Notes: a model not told the origin generated them from the sequence alone. A stretch of DNA of 64,000 nucleotides from Pseudoalteromonas sp. EB27 (GCF_001974875.1 NZ_MTQD01000014.1:99544-163543); one strand, 5' to 3'; positions 45,115 through 54,824 are shown, counted from the stretch's first letter. Program-made: numbers and translations.

Positions 45115-45501
45115 TTACAAGTGAAGTAAAATAGCTTGTCGGTCTTTTTCTGGCATGTTTTCTACGACTAAATTAAATGAGTTATCAATCATTCTCTCAA
45201 TTTCACCTTGTGCAATTGTGCCGTCTAAAATTACTGTATTCCATAAGCGTTTATTCATATGGTAACCTGGGATCACTGCCGGGAAAATATCACGCAATGA
45301 TATTGCTTCGTCAGGATCGCACTTTAAGTTAAGCCACCAAATAACTTCACCATCATCATTAGTTTCACCGTCATTGCCAATAGCAAGAGTCGCAAACATT
45401 TTATGATTCACTTTATATACATCAACCTCTTGCGCAAATGGTTTTGTAACCTGAACAAGTGGTTTTTTAACTAAATACTCATGTACTTTTTTCTGGTCCA
45501 T
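45115..45501 (-). CDS. MmcQ/YjbR-family protein
   Basis: A 128-residue protein of the YjbR/CyaY-like fold. VYKVNHKMFATLAIG, WWLNLKCDPDEAISLRD, VIPGYHMNKRLWNTVILDG are the family pattern. YjbR proteins have a structural likeness to the double-wing DNA-binding motif, but their function is not settled. It is single-gene, divergent from efpL. Confidence 0.85.
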   Translation of the reverse strand: MDQKKVHEYLVKKPLVQVTKPFAQEVDVYKVNHKMFATLAIGNDGETNDDGEVIWWLNLKCDPDEAISLRDIFPAVIPGYHMNKRLWNTVILDGTIAQGEIERMIDNSFNLVVENMPEKDRQAILLHL

Positions 45502-45695
45502 GATCCATTCCTTGAAGTCATACTCGGTAAAGCTACAATAGCAGTTTTTTTCACATTTGATTATATGTATTTTAGTATAAATTAAAATTTTATAAGCTAA
45601 TACAACATGTAGCGTAAAACCAACGTAATTTTAGTTGAACAAAATCCAGTTCGTGGTATGTTTCTGGCAATCAAAAAAATAATAGGAATTCACAC

Positions 45696-46268
45696 ATGCC
45701 AAAGGCGAGTGATGTTAAAAAAGGTACTGCTATTGACTTCAATGGCCGCGTTTTAGTTGTAAAAGATATTGTGCGCTCTGTGCCGCAAGGACGTGCTGGT
45801 GGTAGTTTATACCGTATGCGTTTATACGATGTGGTAACCGGTGGTAAAGTTGACGAAACATTCAAAGACAGTGACATGCTAACGCTGGCTGATTTAACAC
45901 GCCGTGAAGTAATGCTATCGTACATTGATGGCGACGAGTATGTGTTCATGGATAATGAAGATTACACGCCTTACAACTTAAGCAAAGATGCTATTAGCGA
46001 AGAAATTTTATTTGTTAATGAAGAAACGCAAGGCGTACATGTAATTGTTATTGATGGCGCGCCAGTAGGGCTTGATTTACCGTCAAGCGTTGAACTTGTT
46101 GTTGAAGAAACAGACCCTTCTATTAAAGGTGCATCTGCGAGTGCTCGTTCAAAACCTGCACGTATGTCTACTGGCTTAAATATTTCTGTGCCAGAGCATA
46201 TTTCAACAGGTGATCGTATTCGTATTAATACTGTTGAACACAAATTTATGGGTCGTGCTGAAAAGTAA
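45696..46268 (+). CDS. yeiP: Elongation factor P-like protein (EfpL/YeiP)
   Basis: A 190-residue EF-P paralogue (E. coli YeiP 190). The N-terminal KOW-like domain begins [20 protein letters not shown]; the tip of the loop that reaches the peptidyl-transferase centre reads [15 protein letters not shown] with Arg33 where EF-P has a modified Lys. [18 protein letters not shown] near the C-terminus is EfpL-typical. It relieves stalling at Pro-containing motifs. The promoter may be TTGAAC-N16-TATGTT near 45633-45660. The terminator at 46763 is separated from the stop by an inserted repeat element. Confidence 0.93.
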   Translation: MPKASDVKKGTAIDFNGRVLVVKDIVRSVPQGRAGGSLYRMRLYDVVTGGKVDETFKDSDMLTLADLTRREVMLSYIDGDEYVFMDNEDYTPYNLSKDAISEEILFVNEETQGVHVIVIDGAPVGLDLPSSVELVVEETDPSIKGASASARSKPARMSTGLNISVPEHISTGDRIRINTVEHKFMGRAEK

Positions 46269-46273
46269 CTTGT

Positions 46274-46749
46274 AATACCAACCTGCATAAATCTTTGATC
46301 AATTTAACGAATTAAATTGCACTATAACGTCGTTAAAAGTTTTTTATTTACGACTGCATGGATGCAGGAGGTAGAGCAATGCAGGGAGCAATTGCCGAGA
46401 ACAACTAGATATAAAAACTTTTGCCTAGGGCGTGTTGACCTTTCGTGGGTTAATTTGCAGCAGTATGTTTGGTTTTTAGGCAAGGCAGAGCCTATGTAGT
46501 GTGGTTATTCCCCATAAATAGGCGATAACGTGGAATAAATGCCAAACATGCGCTGCCCGAAGGGTTCTGCCTAGGGGCAATTTACTCTTTGTTGCTCGGT
46601 TTTTACTTAGCCCACTAGGTTACAAACCTCGCGCCGCGATTAAATCGCCCCTAGATTGAACAAATTTCAATCCTGAAAGGTCAACAGGCCCTAGTTCTAG
46701 CGTAATTTTCTTAACGTTAAATAGACCCCATATATAAGCAGATTGGTAT
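46274..46749. repeat. Outer inverted repeat element behind efpL
   Basis: ATACCAACCTGCATAAA (46274-46290) and the reverse complement of TATATAAGCAGATTGGTAT (46731-46749) form imperfect ends of about 17 bases (14 matches), 476 bases apart. The left arm continues CAATTTAACGAATTAAA, shared with the repeat behind tyrA. Together with the inner element it fills most of the 610-base gap between efpL and the next gene. I see no credible gene inside it. Confidence 0.6.
46425..46694. mobile_element. MITE-like element, 270 bp
   Basis: CTAGGGCGTGTTGACCTTTC (46425-46444) and GAAAGGTCAACAGGCCCTAG (46675-46694) are inverted ends matching at 19 of 20 positions. The interior is non-coding and holds further inverted pairs (ATGTTTGG / CCAAACAT; AGGCAGA / TCTGCCT). 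Size, ends and lack of a gene are those of a miniature inverted-repeat transposable element mobilised in trans. No clear target duplication is seen. Confidence 0.7.
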
Positions 46750-46762
46750 AAATTATAATTTT

Positions 46763-46799
46763 AAAAGCCGAATCTGTGTTTAACAGGTTCGGCTTTTTT
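46763..46799 (+). terminator. Terminator, probably of efpL
   Basis: AAAAGCCGAA / TTCGGCTTTT pairs over 10 bp, extended by CTG / CAG, with a T run. It lies 495 bases after the efpL stop, beyond the repeat element, which suggests the repeat entered the efpL 3' region. Confidence 0.88.
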
Positions 46800-46884
46800 G
46801 TGCGTGGGGAATTTGTTGCTTTAAATTTAATCACGTTAGCGTTAAAATAAGCGCCGTATTTTTGAGCAACTCTAAGAGGTGACC

Positions 46885-47079
46885 TTGTTTATATTTTTAC
46901 TAAGCATTACATTTATAGCTTTAATGTATTTAGAAGCCATTAAAAAAGGTATGCCAATTAAGCGATGGCTTATTTTAGGCGGTTTACTTGGGCCTGTGGC
47001 CTGGTGCTTGTTTAATCTACATTATCGTCGTGCTTTAGTTAGAAATGTAGGAGTAAATGCATGTATATGGCGCCCTTAA
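46885..47079 (+). CDS. Small membrane protein of unknown function
   Basis: A protein of about 64-66 residues with one long TM helix (FIFLLSITFIALMYLEAI) and a second hydrophobic stretch (WLILGGLLGPVAWCLFNL). The start is uncertain: GTG at 46879 or TTG at 46885; the GAGG at 46876-46879 favours the TTG. The GLLGPVAWCLF segment resembles short inner-membrane proteins with a cytoplasmic basic end. Its last four bases overlap the convergent GGDEF/EAL gene. Modest confidence that it is translated. Confidence 0.5.
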   Translation: MFIFLLSITFIALMYLEAIKKGMPIKRWLILGGLLGPVAWCLFNLHYRRALVRNVGVNACIWRP

Positions 47080-49328
47080 TTTATCGACGCTACATTTTTA
47101 TTTTTTCTAATTAAGCTTGGAGCTGCTTTAGTTTGTTGCTGCCTTAAAAATTCAGTAAATTCACTTTTTGATAGTGGCTTAGAATAGTAATAACCTTGTA
47201 CTGTTTCGCAATTAAGCTTTTTAAGTATATCAATTTGATGAGCTTGTTCTACACCTTCAGCAACAACATGCAAATCAAGGTTATGCGCAATAGTGACTAT
47301 TGAGTCGACCATATTACGCCCACGTTCGTTGGTCATGTCATCTATAAATGCTTTATCTACTTTAAGTGTATTAAGCGGAAATTGCTTTAAATACGCTAAT
47401 GATGAATAACCAGTACCAAAATCATCCATTGCTAAATGAATACCTCGGGCACTTAACGAACGCATAATTGCAATGGCTTCTTTGGGGTCGTCCATTACTG
47501 TACCTTCTGTTATTTCAAGCTCTAAAAAGTAAGAAGGTAATTCGTTTTTTTGCAAAATAACGTCAATACGAGAGGTTAAATCGGGGAGGCTGAATTGCTT
47601 TGCTGATAAGTTAACAGCTACTCGACCGCTAAACAAACTGCTATCTAGCCATTCTTTTACGTCTCTGCAGGCTTTGTTTAATACCACTTCACCAATTTCA
47701 ATTATTTGGCCAGTTTCCTCGGCTATAGGTATAAACACGCCCGGGCTAATAATACCTTTTTTAGGCGTAATAAAGCGCACTAATGCTTCCATTCCGGTTA
47801 GTTTACCTGTGCGAATATTCATTTTTGGTTGGTAGTACACTTCAAAATGATCTTCTTTTAAACCAAAGCGCATAAGGTTTTCTATTTGCAGTCGTTTGAC
47901 GGCTTGGCGGTTCATCGTGTCGTTAAAAAATAGGTAGCTATTACCTTTCTTTTTAGCATGATACATCGCGGTATCTGCATTCTTTAAGAGCAGTTCAGGC
48001 GTATTACCGTCTTCTGGAAATAATACAATACCCACACTTGAGGTGATTGCTAGTTCGTGGCCAGCCATTTTAAATGGTGTAGCAATGGCTGCTAAAAACT
48101 GTTTTGCCATGCGTGTAATTACATGAATGTCGTTAGTGTCTGACATTACCAGAGCAAACTCATCGCCGCCTAAACGATAAAATACATCATTATCGCGGGT
48201 TAGTTTATTTAGGCGCATTGCTAGTTTAGCTAATAAGCTGTCACCTAGCTGATGTCCTAACGAGTCATTTATTTTTTTAAAGTTATCTAAGTCGAACACA
48301 AGCAATGCGTGGTGTGAGTTGAGTTTTACTAGTTTATGTAAATCGGTAAAAAATAAATTTCGGTTAGGGAGACTGGTTGTGCGATCTCGATTCGATAAAT
48401 TATGTAACTGTGACTCGGCTTTTTTACGCTCTGTTAAATCGGAATAAACCACTACATAGTTGGTTATTTGATTTTGATCGTTTTTAATTTCATCTATCGA
48501 TATTTCTATAGGCAATAAAATGCGTTCACTATTACGAAGTTTTACTTCTTTTTGAATATGTTCGCGCTCTTTTACTATTTCAATAATTTTGCTTGTGTAG
48601 CTTGGCTCGTACCCAGATAGATTAAAATCTTTTCCTAAGTATTGCTCGCGTACGCCACCAAACAAGGTTAAAAAGCTAGGGTTTATATCAACCAGTTTAA
48701 AGTTTTTATCGTAAATTGCTAAGGCGTCGGTGAGCGACTCAACACATTTAGCAAACAGGTTTAAGCGCTCTTCAGTTGATTTTAGCTGTGATATATCACG
48801 AACTGTACCTGTCATTCTTAGAGGTGATAAGTTAGCGTCTTTTTCAATTATTTTTCCGCGATCGAGTACCCAGTGCCAACGTCCAAATGTATCTTTGATC
48901 CGGTAAGTAGCTTCAAAAAAAGCAGACTGCTGCGCAAAGTGTACCTTTAATAAGTGCTCAACGTTATTAATATCGTGAGGGTGAATAAGGCCTTTATTTG
49001 GCGGAAACCCCATTAAGGTAGTTGAATCCATTAAGTACTTATCGTTAATACGAATAACTTCGCCTGTTTTTATGTTCCAGTCCCAAAGCGTATCGCCACT
49101 ACCTTCTACAGTACTTTTAAGGCGTTTTTCAGAAAGGCGGAGCTGGCGACGTGATCGTCTAAGTTTGTGGATCACAAATAACAGGTAGGGCAAAGCAAGC
49201 GCTATAATGGCGCTTGCTAGTATAAGTATATTGTCGGAGTTGTAATTAAATGATGACTCAAAGGCAAAAAGCTCAAATGAGTAAGCAAGTACTACAAGCA
49301 TGCTTAGTTTTATTATTATTTTTATCAT
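47076..49328 (-). CDS. Membrane PAS-PAS-GGDEF-EAL protein (c-di-GMP turnover)
   Basis: A 750-residue protein. Two hydrophobic helices (about 5-22 and 33-53) are followed by two PAS domains (about 69-185, with its PAC segment, and 187-305), a GGDEF domain (motif at 387-391, inhibitory RDND at 378-381) and an EAL domain (EAL at 514-516, DDFGTGYSSLAYL near 635). Both catalytic motifs are intact. PAS input and the short periplasmic loop suggest cytoplasmic sensing. It is transcribed leftwards alone. Together with 5505-8519 the window has two dual-domain c-di-GMP enzymes. Confidence 0.9.
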   Translation of the reverse strand: MIKIIIKLSMLVVLAYSFELFAFESSFNYNSDNILILASAIIALALPYLLFVIHKLRRSRRQLRLSEKRLKSTVEGSGDTLWDWNIKTGEVIRINDKYLMDSTTLMGFPPNKGLIHPHDINNVEHLLKVHFAQQSAFFEATYRIKDTFGRWHWVLDRGKIIEKDANLSPLRMTGTVRDISQLKSTEERLNLFAKCVESLTDALAIYDKNFKLVDINPSFLTLFGGVREQYLGKDFNLSGYEPSYTSKIIEIVKEREHIQKEVKLRNSERILLPIEISIDEIKNDQNQITNYVVVYSDLTERKKAESQLHNLSNRDRTTSLPNRNLFFTDLHKLVKLNSHHALLVFDLDNFKKINDSLGHQLGDSLLAKLAMRLNKLTRDNDVFYRLGGDEFALVMSDTNDIHVITRMAKQFLAAIATPFKMAGHELAITSSVGIVLFPEDGNTPELLLKNADTAMYHAKKKGNSYLFFNDTMNRQAVKRLQIENLMRFGLKEDHFEVYYQPKMNIRTGKLTGMEALVRFITPKKGIISPGVFIPIAEETGQIIEIGEVVLNKACRDVKEWLDSSLFSGRVAVNLSAKQFSLPDLTSRIDVILQKNELPSYFLELEITEGTVMDDPKEAIAIMRSLSARGIHLAMDDFGTGYSSLAYLKQFPLNTLKVDKAFIDDMTNERGRNMVDSIVTIAHNLDLHVVAEGVEQAHQIDILKKLNCETVQGYYYSKPLSKSEFTEFLRQQQTKAAPSLIRKNKNVASIN

Positions 49329-49382
49329 TTTTTTATTACTTCTAATTTACAAATGATAATTTAAAACAAGCTAAACCTAGTG

Positions 49383-52106
49383 TCAAAGAGATTGAGAGTA
49401 AACGGGCATATTTTGAGATTTATTGACTTTTGCCGAACTTAAAAGCTCATATCTTGGTCTATTATCATCAAATAGGCTTAGTGCATAAACTTTAAGTTCT
49501 TTTAGGGTTAGCGCATTTAAGGCATCTAAAAGTCGCTGCTGCATATGAAATTCATGATCTCTATTGCCTATAGCAAGCCATAACCTTTGTGAGCGCAGGC
49601 GCAGGTTTTTATCTTTTTCTGCAATATGAGTACTAAGACCGTGTTTTTGCTGTTGCCAATCGTTTTCATCAAGTGCATCAATGTTATCAAGGTAGTTTTT
49701 AATAAAGCTGTTATGACGATGCAATAAAGTTTTTGCATCAAACTTAGGTGACTGCACATAAAATGCGATACCAGCACGCGTATTAAATGGTGCATAACCT
49801 GCGCCTACTAAGTAGCCTAGCTGCTGTGTAGTTCGTAATTCATTAAAGTAATCTTGATTAATTAAATGATTTAACGCCATCATTTTTACTTTTTCGGCCA
49901 CGCAATCCGTTTGCGCTTGATAGTAAATAACCATTGCATGGTCGCTACAAGGAAGTTCTAACTCGTAGCGAGTTACTTTTTTAATTTCAAAAAGAGGGCG
50001 TCTTAAATCTTCAATTATGGCTGCGTTTTTTAAGTGATCTGCGACCTTTTTTTGAAAGGCTATTGCATCACTTTGCTGCCAGTTACCATGTAAAAATGAT
50101 TCAACATGTAGTGCTTTAAAAAAGTCTGTTCTAAACTCATTAAATTGCTGAAAACAGGTGTTTTTTAATGCTGATGCAAGCTCCCCTGGTTGTGGGTTCC
50201 AAGGCATTATTTTTGCGCCTAAAATGCTAAACAACTCACTCACAGGTTTGTTTTGGTTACTATTGCGCCAATGCCTTACAAGTTGTTTTTTATATTCAGC
50301 AAAGCGTTTTGCACAAATTTCTACATTAAACAAAGCATCTATTAATTGATCAACTAGCTCTAACTGGCTAGATGAAAGCCCCGCAGTATGTAAAGTTAAC
50401 CCACCTTGATGCGAAGTTAAGTGGTAGCTAAGTCCTGCAAGTTCTGCTGGATAAAATTGCTCGCCCACGCTATCCATAAATAAATCGGTAAATAAGCGGG
50501 TGAGTGCCATATGTTTTACGTCTTTTACAGCAAAATCAGAATCCATTGCTAAATAAAAATGGCCTTTAGCAACACGAAATGTGTTGTCTTGTTTAAACCA
50601 AAAGTCAAAACCAGGTTCTTTTACTAATAACTCGGGTTTTGTTTGTGGTTTTACGACATTAAATAACACGACTTCTTTTGTTAAATAAGGATTAGCTGTA
50701 GGTAGCAGCATTTCGCTCAACGGTTTATTTATCTCGCTAAGGGCATCAAGCCAACTAGGTGAAATATGTTCTACTTTATAGGGTGTGTTATACCATGCTG
50801 TTTTATGTTCAGGCTCTACATCTGGGTGTATAAGTACGATGCGCATATTATGGGGTGTTAACCACTGCATGGCCATTTCGTGGGTTGCTTTTTTAAAGCC
50901 TTCCATTAAATAGTCGCCTTGCACGTAATTTGCTTCATCGTAATGCTGCATATTAATGCTTAAATTACTGACCCAATCAATTAAGCGTGACTTTTCTTGG
51001 TTATCGAATGCTATTTGTAATAGATTTTTTTTATCTTGGTATAAGCGCGGTAATTTTTCGGTGTTATGGTTAATTAAACAAATATATTCAAACACCATTT
51101 CAATAATATCTTCAAAGTATTCAATACCCTCATCGGTAAGCGCTAAGCTAATATTAAAATCTTTGAAGTTGCTGCCATTTATACCACCGCCAGCTGAAAG
51201 CGCGTTTATCCAGCCTTGCTCTTTTAAAATAGAATAAAGAGAACCCGCGCCTTCATAGCCAAGTAAATGAGCAATAAAGCTTACTGTTTTATGGCGATAA
51301 AAGTCGTCAATATTAGGCATAGCAAAACTTATGATAAGTTTTTGCATATGCTTATGCGGCTCAATATGAAGTATTTTTCCTATGTCTTGTTTGCGATAAA
51401 GTGGCTCACTGATCTCTGGCTTTTTAAGGCTTTTGTTGCCGTTAATTGCGCTAAAGTAAGTTTGAGTCCAGCTTTGTAGTGTATCTAGTGTTTCGTTTGC
51501 GCAAATAACTAAAGTCATCCACTGAGCTTGGTACTGGCTATTAAAAAAGTCACGAAGCTCATCACTAATACAGCGCTCTCTGTCAGCTAATGTTTGTAAG
51601 TTACCTACAGAGAATTTAGCAAATGGATGAGCTGGATTTACCGTTTCTTTGTGGGCTTGATAAATACGGCGACCATCGTCTTTTATTTTTAGCTTAAACT
51701 CGGCTTCAATCGCGTTGCGTTCTTTTTCTGTTTCGGCTGAATTTAAAAGAGGGGCAATAAAAAAGCGGCTAAATTGGGTAAGCGCTTGTTCAAATTCTTG
51801 ATTGTTAATATCAAAAAAGTAACAGGTATGCTCAGTGCCGGTCCACGCATTCGTGTTGCCGCCAGCTTGCGAAACAAAATTATTAAAACTACCTGAATCT
51901 GGATATTGGTCAGTACCTAAAAAAAGCATGTGCTCTAGAAAGTGTGCTAGGCCTTGTCTATCAAGAGGGTCGTCAAAATGTCCGGCGTTAACTGCCATTG
52001 ATGCTGCAGCTTTTGTAGAATCTTTATCTTGCACTAATAGTACTTTTAGACCATTGTCCAGTGTAAACGCGCGGTATGCTCTGTTATCATTGCGGCTGAT
52101 ATTCAA
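49383..52106 (-). CDS. Pitrilysin/insulinase-family zinc protease (M16)
   Basis: A 907-residue M16A metallopeptidase related to E. coli protease III (962). The inverted zinc motif is H55-F-L-E58-H59 in LAHFLEHMLFLGT, and the third ligand region is ERNAIEAEFKLK. The four-domain repeat layout of M16A is consistent with the length. Unlike E. coli PtrA there is no signal peptide: the TTG start has AGGAG at a good distance, and the protein begins directly with FTLDNGLKVLLV. It is therefore probably cytoplasmic and may degrade peptides there. Confidence 0.88.
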   Translation of the reverse strand: MNISRNDNRAYRAFTLDNGLKVLLVQDKDSTKAAASMAVNAGHFDDPLDRQGLAHFLEHMLFLGTDQYPDSGSFNNFVSQAGGNTNAWTGTEHTCYFFDINNQEFEQALTQFSRFFIAPLLNSAETEKERNAIEAEFKLKIKDDGRRIYQAHKETVNPAHPFAKFSVGNLQTLADRERCISDELRDFFNSQYQAQWMTLVICANETLDTLQSWTQTYFSAINGNKSLKKPEISEPLYRKQDIGKILHIEPHKHMQKLIISFAMPNIDDFYRHKTVSFIAHLLGYEGAGSLYSILKEQGWINALSAGGGINGSNFKDFNISLALTDEGIEYFEDIIEMVFEYICLINHNTEKLPRLYQDKKNLLQIAFDNQEKSRLIDWVSNLSINMQHYDEANYVQGDYLMEGFKKATHEMAMQWLTPHNMRIVLIHPDVEPEHKTAWYNTPYKVEHISPSWLDALSEINKPLSEMLLPTANPYLTKEVVLFNVVKPQTKPELLVKEPGFDFWFKQDNTFRVAKGHFYLAMDSDFAVKDVKHMALTRLFTDLFMDSVGEQFYPAELAGLSYHLTSHQGGLTLHTAGLSSSQLELVDQLIDALFNVEICAKRFAEYKKQLVRHWRNSNQNKPVSELFSILGAKIMPWNPQPGELASALKNTCFQQFNEFRTDFFKALHVESFLHGNWQQSDAIAFQKKVADHLKNAAIIEDLRRPLFEIKKVTRYELELPCSDHAMVIYYQAQTDCVAEKVKMMALNHLINQDYFNELRTTQQLGYLVGAGYAPFNTRAGIAFYVQSPKFDAKTLLHRHNSFIKNYLDNIDALDENDWQQQKHGLSTHIAEKDKNLRLRSQRLWLAIGNRDHEFHMQQRLLDALNALTLKELKVYALSLFDDNRPRYELLSSAKVNKSQNMPVYSQSL

Positions 52107-52298
52107 ATGATGCTCCTGAAACTAAACGTTTACTTGTTAACAACAGATGATGGCTTCAGGAAAGCGAAATACAGCTTAAAGATTTACCTGAATCTCATGA
52201 AAGAACTATTTTAGAAATAAATAGGTTTATATTGTTAATATAGCTGACAAACGGGCAAACTGGCTACTGTTTTATATTCTTTAATCGGTTGATTTTTT

Positions 52299-52769
52299 AT
52301 GAAAACAATCCTAATAATGCGTCACGGCGAAGCAACACCAATGCAGGCTGATGATGCAGGTAGAAATTTAACCCAAGCAGGGCATGATGAAGCTGAAAAA
52401 ATGGGCCTTTGGCTCAGTAAAGCACATTCTCCTGATGCACTGTTAGTTAGTCCTTACATTCGTGCACAGCAGACAGCTGCAGGTGTGGCTAAAAATAATG
52501 TATTTAAATTTAGCGAAACCACATCTGATATTATTCCTGAAGGTAAACCACAAATTGCAGCCGACTACCTCGAAACGCTTATAGCAGCACACCCTAAGTG
52601 CAATACTTGGCTTATAGTAGCGCACATGCCTATTGTCAGTTATTTAGTAGACCAATTAAGCCCAGGTAACATGCCTATTTTTAATACTGGGGCCGTTGCA
52701 GTAATCAATTACGATGAGCAAACCCAGCGTAGTAGTTATTTAAGTATAAATGCCCCAGAGAACGTTTAA
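52299..52769 (+). CDS. sixA: Phosphohistidine phosphatase SixA
   Basis: A 156-residue histidine-phosphatase-superfamily protein (E. coli SixA 161). The catalytic RHG is at 8-10 in ILIMRHGEA and the second His is in WLIVAHMPIVSYL. In E. coli SixA dephosphorylates the HPt domain of ArcB and the NPr protein. The gene leads a short run with ridA-like and SDR genes. Confidence 0.9.
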   Translation: MKTILIMRHGEATPMQADDAGRNLTQAGHDEAEKMGLWLSKAHSPDALLVSPYIRAQQTAAGVAKNNVFKFSETTSDIIPEGKPQIAADYLETLIAAHPKCNTWLIVAHMPIVSYLVDQLSPGNMPIFNTGAVAVINYDEQTQRSSYLSINAPENV

Positions 52770-52793
52770 ATACAAATAATTGAGTAAAGTAAA

Positions 52794-53147
52794 ATGACGA
52801 TAGAACGCTTACAAACAGGTGCGCGTATGAGCCGCATAGTAAAACACAACGGCACTGTGTATTTATGTGGGCAAGTATGCGCCGACGCGCAAAAAGGTAT
52901 TAAAGAACAAACTCAAACCATGCTCGATAAAGTAGAGGCGTTACTTGATGAGGCAGGGAGTTCAAAAGAACATATGCTTAGCGCAACTATTTACGTAAAA
53001 AGCATGGAATACTTTGCTGATATGAATGCGGTATGGGATGCATGGGTAACCGAGGGGTATGCACCTGCACGTGCTTGTGTGGAAGCTAAAATGGCACGTG
53101 ATGCTCTGCTAGTTGAAATTTCAGTCGTTGCAGCTTTAAAAGAATAA
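52794..53147 (+). CDS. RidA-family protein
   Basis: A 117-residue member of the RidA/YjgF/UK114 family. [24 protein letters not shown], here seen in pieces as [17 protein letters not shown], and [22 protein letters not shown] carry the family Arg (R in ARACVEA) that holds the substrate in the enamine/imine deaminase. This is closer to the RidA subfamilies lacking the exact archetype motif, so the substrate is uncertain. It lies 24 bases after sixA and 8 before the SDR gene. Confidence 0.85.
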   Translation: MTIERLQTGARMSRIVKHNGTVYLCGQVCADAQKGIKEQTQTMLDKVEALLDEAGSSKEHMLSATIYVKSMEYFADMNAVWDAWVTEGYAPARACVEAKMARDALLVEISVVAALKE

Positions 53148-53155
53148 TAGCTTTA

Positions 53156-53893
53156 ATGACTCGCTCCCCCGTTGTACTTATCACCGGCTCTAGTCGAGGT
53201 ATTGGCGCAGCTACCGCATTATATTTTGCAAAGCACGGTTATAATGTTTGCATTAATTATAAAGCAGATTTAGCTAGTGCAATATTGGTGGCAGAAAAAG
53301 TAAAGCAATTAGGCGTTGAGGCTGAAGTAATTCAAGGTGACGTATCACTAGAGGCTGACGTTTTAGCTTTATTTATGCATATAGATAAAGTCTTTGGTCA
53401 ACTTGACGTACTAATAAATAACGCCGGTATTTTAAAACCACAAATGCCTTTGTTAGAAATGAGTGCTGAGCGCATAAACGAAGTTTTGACTACAAATATT
53501 ACCAGTGCTTTTTTATGTAGCCGTGAGGCAATAAAGCGAATGGGAAATAGCGGTAGTATTGTTAATGTTTCATCGGGGGCTGCTAAAACGGGCTCTCCTA
53601 ATGAGTACATTGATTATGCAGCATCTAAAGGTGCAATGGACACATTTACTATTGGCTTAGCAAAAGAAGTAGCAAGTAAAGGTATTCGTGTTAACTCGGT
53701 TAGACCTGGGCTCATCTATACTGATATGCATAGGGATGGTGGCGAAAAAGACCGAGTCGATCGGCTTAAAAGTAAATTACCCCTTGGTAGAGGCGGTACA
53801 CCCGAAGAAGTGGCTGCAGCAATTTATTTTTTAGCTTCAGAGCACGCTTCTTTTACAACGGGTAGTTTTGTTGATGTAGCCGGCGGTTTGTAG
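53156..53893 (+). CDS. SDR-family oxidoreductase
   Basis: A 245-residue classical short-chain dehydrogenase with TGSSRGIGAATA (about 11-22), NNAG, the catalytic serine in VNVSSGAAK, and YxxxK in YIDYAASKGA. The ending FTTGSFVDVAGGL is typical. It follows the RidA-like gene by 8 bases. The substrate is not indicated by the neighbours. Confidence 0.88.
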   Translation: MTRSPVVLITGSSRGIGAATALYFAKHGYNVCINYKADLASAILVAEKVKQLGVEAEVIQGDVSLEADVLALFMHIDKVFGQLDVLINNAGILKPQMPLLEMSAERINEVLTTNITSAFLCSREAIKRMGNSGSIVNVSSGAAKTGSPNEYIDYAASKGAMDTFTIGLAKEVASKGIRVNSVRPGLIYTDMHRDGGEKDRVDRLKSKLPLGRGGTPEEVAAAIYFLASEHASFTTGSFVDVAGGL

Positions 53894-53894
53894 G

Positions 53895-54824
53895 CTAAAT
53901 TAATAAAGCTAGCCAAAACGTAAAACTAATAACACTTAAGATGGTAGACAATACCACAGCCCCAGCAAGAGTAGCTTCGTGCTGCTTTATTTGACTCGCA
54001 ATAAGATAAGCATTTACGCCTACAGGGGACGCACTTAAAAGTACCAATACGTTAAGTATTTGCGTGTCTAGTTTGAATACATAAGTACCTACCAATAAAA
54101 CTAGCGCAGGCAATAAAAATATTTTTAAAATTGATGCTATTAAGGCCGGTTGCCAATTTGCTGCTATTTTATAAAAAGCTAAATTTGCACCAAGTACAAA
54201 TAACGCACAGGCAATTGCTGGTTTAGCTAATAGCTCTAAACTATTTGCTAAGTCGGTGAACAGTGTTACTCCTAATATGTTTAATATAAGCCCGCACCCA
54301 ATACTCAGTACTATTGGGTTTAACACCATGCTTTTCCCAAAGTGCGACCACGAAAATTTATCGCTACTGCCTTTAGCCCCTATTAAAAAAGTAAGTGCAA
54401 ATAACAATGTGCTATGAAAAGTAATAATCATAAACGCAATGGCTATCATCTCTTTGCCAAGCGATGCAATAACAATAGGAATACCCACTAACACCATATT
54501 TGAATAGCTAGAAGCAAGTCCAAATACACCGTGTTGTTGGTAATTTTTTAAATGCTTTTTACTTAAATAAAAGCGGTCAATTAAAATACCCACCCCAAAT
54601 ACACTCAGAACAGGTATGTAAAAGCTCAAAAATGCAAAAAGGCTAATGCTTTGCTGTAAGTTAATTTGCGACATATTTAATAATAAAAAAGCAGGCAAAC
54701 TAATATAAAAAGTGAACTTACTCAGGCCTGCAATATGCTGCTTTTCGAAAAATTTTAATCGGCAACAGCTATAACCTAGCCCAACAATGAAAATGAGCGG
54801 AAAAATAATTGAAAAAATATGCAC
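53895..54824 (-). CDS. AEC-family transporter
   Basis: A 309-residue inner-membrane protein with about ten TM helices of the auxin efflux carrier (AEC) family. SNMVLVGIPIVIASLG, PIVLSIGCGLILN and LLSASPVGVNAYLIA are the family helices, with the crossover prolines. Bacterial members export organic acids (malate, malonate and the like). It converges with the SDR gene, and the two stops lie two bases apart. Substrate unknown. Confidence 0.88.
   Translation of the reverse strand: MHIFSIIFPLIFIVGLGYSCCRLKFFEKQHIAGLSKFTFYISLPAFLLLNMSQINLQQSISLFAFLSFYIPVLSVFGVGILIDRFYLSKKHLKNYQQHGVFGLASSYSNMVLVGIPIVIASLGKEMIAIAFMIITFHSTLLFALTFLIGAKGSSDKFSWSHFGKSMVLNPIVLSIGCGLILNILGVTLFTDLANSLELLAKPAIACALFVLGANLAFYKIAANWQPALIASILKIFLLPALVLLVGTYVFKLDTQILNVLVLLSASPVGVNAYLIASQIKQHEATLAGAVVLSTILSVISFTFWLALLI

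Noticed and set aside
46317..46499. A 60-codon ORF within the repeat behind efpL
   Set aside because: It spans the inverted-repeat boundary of the MITE-like element and has no ribosome site or domain; it is chance coding in a repeat.
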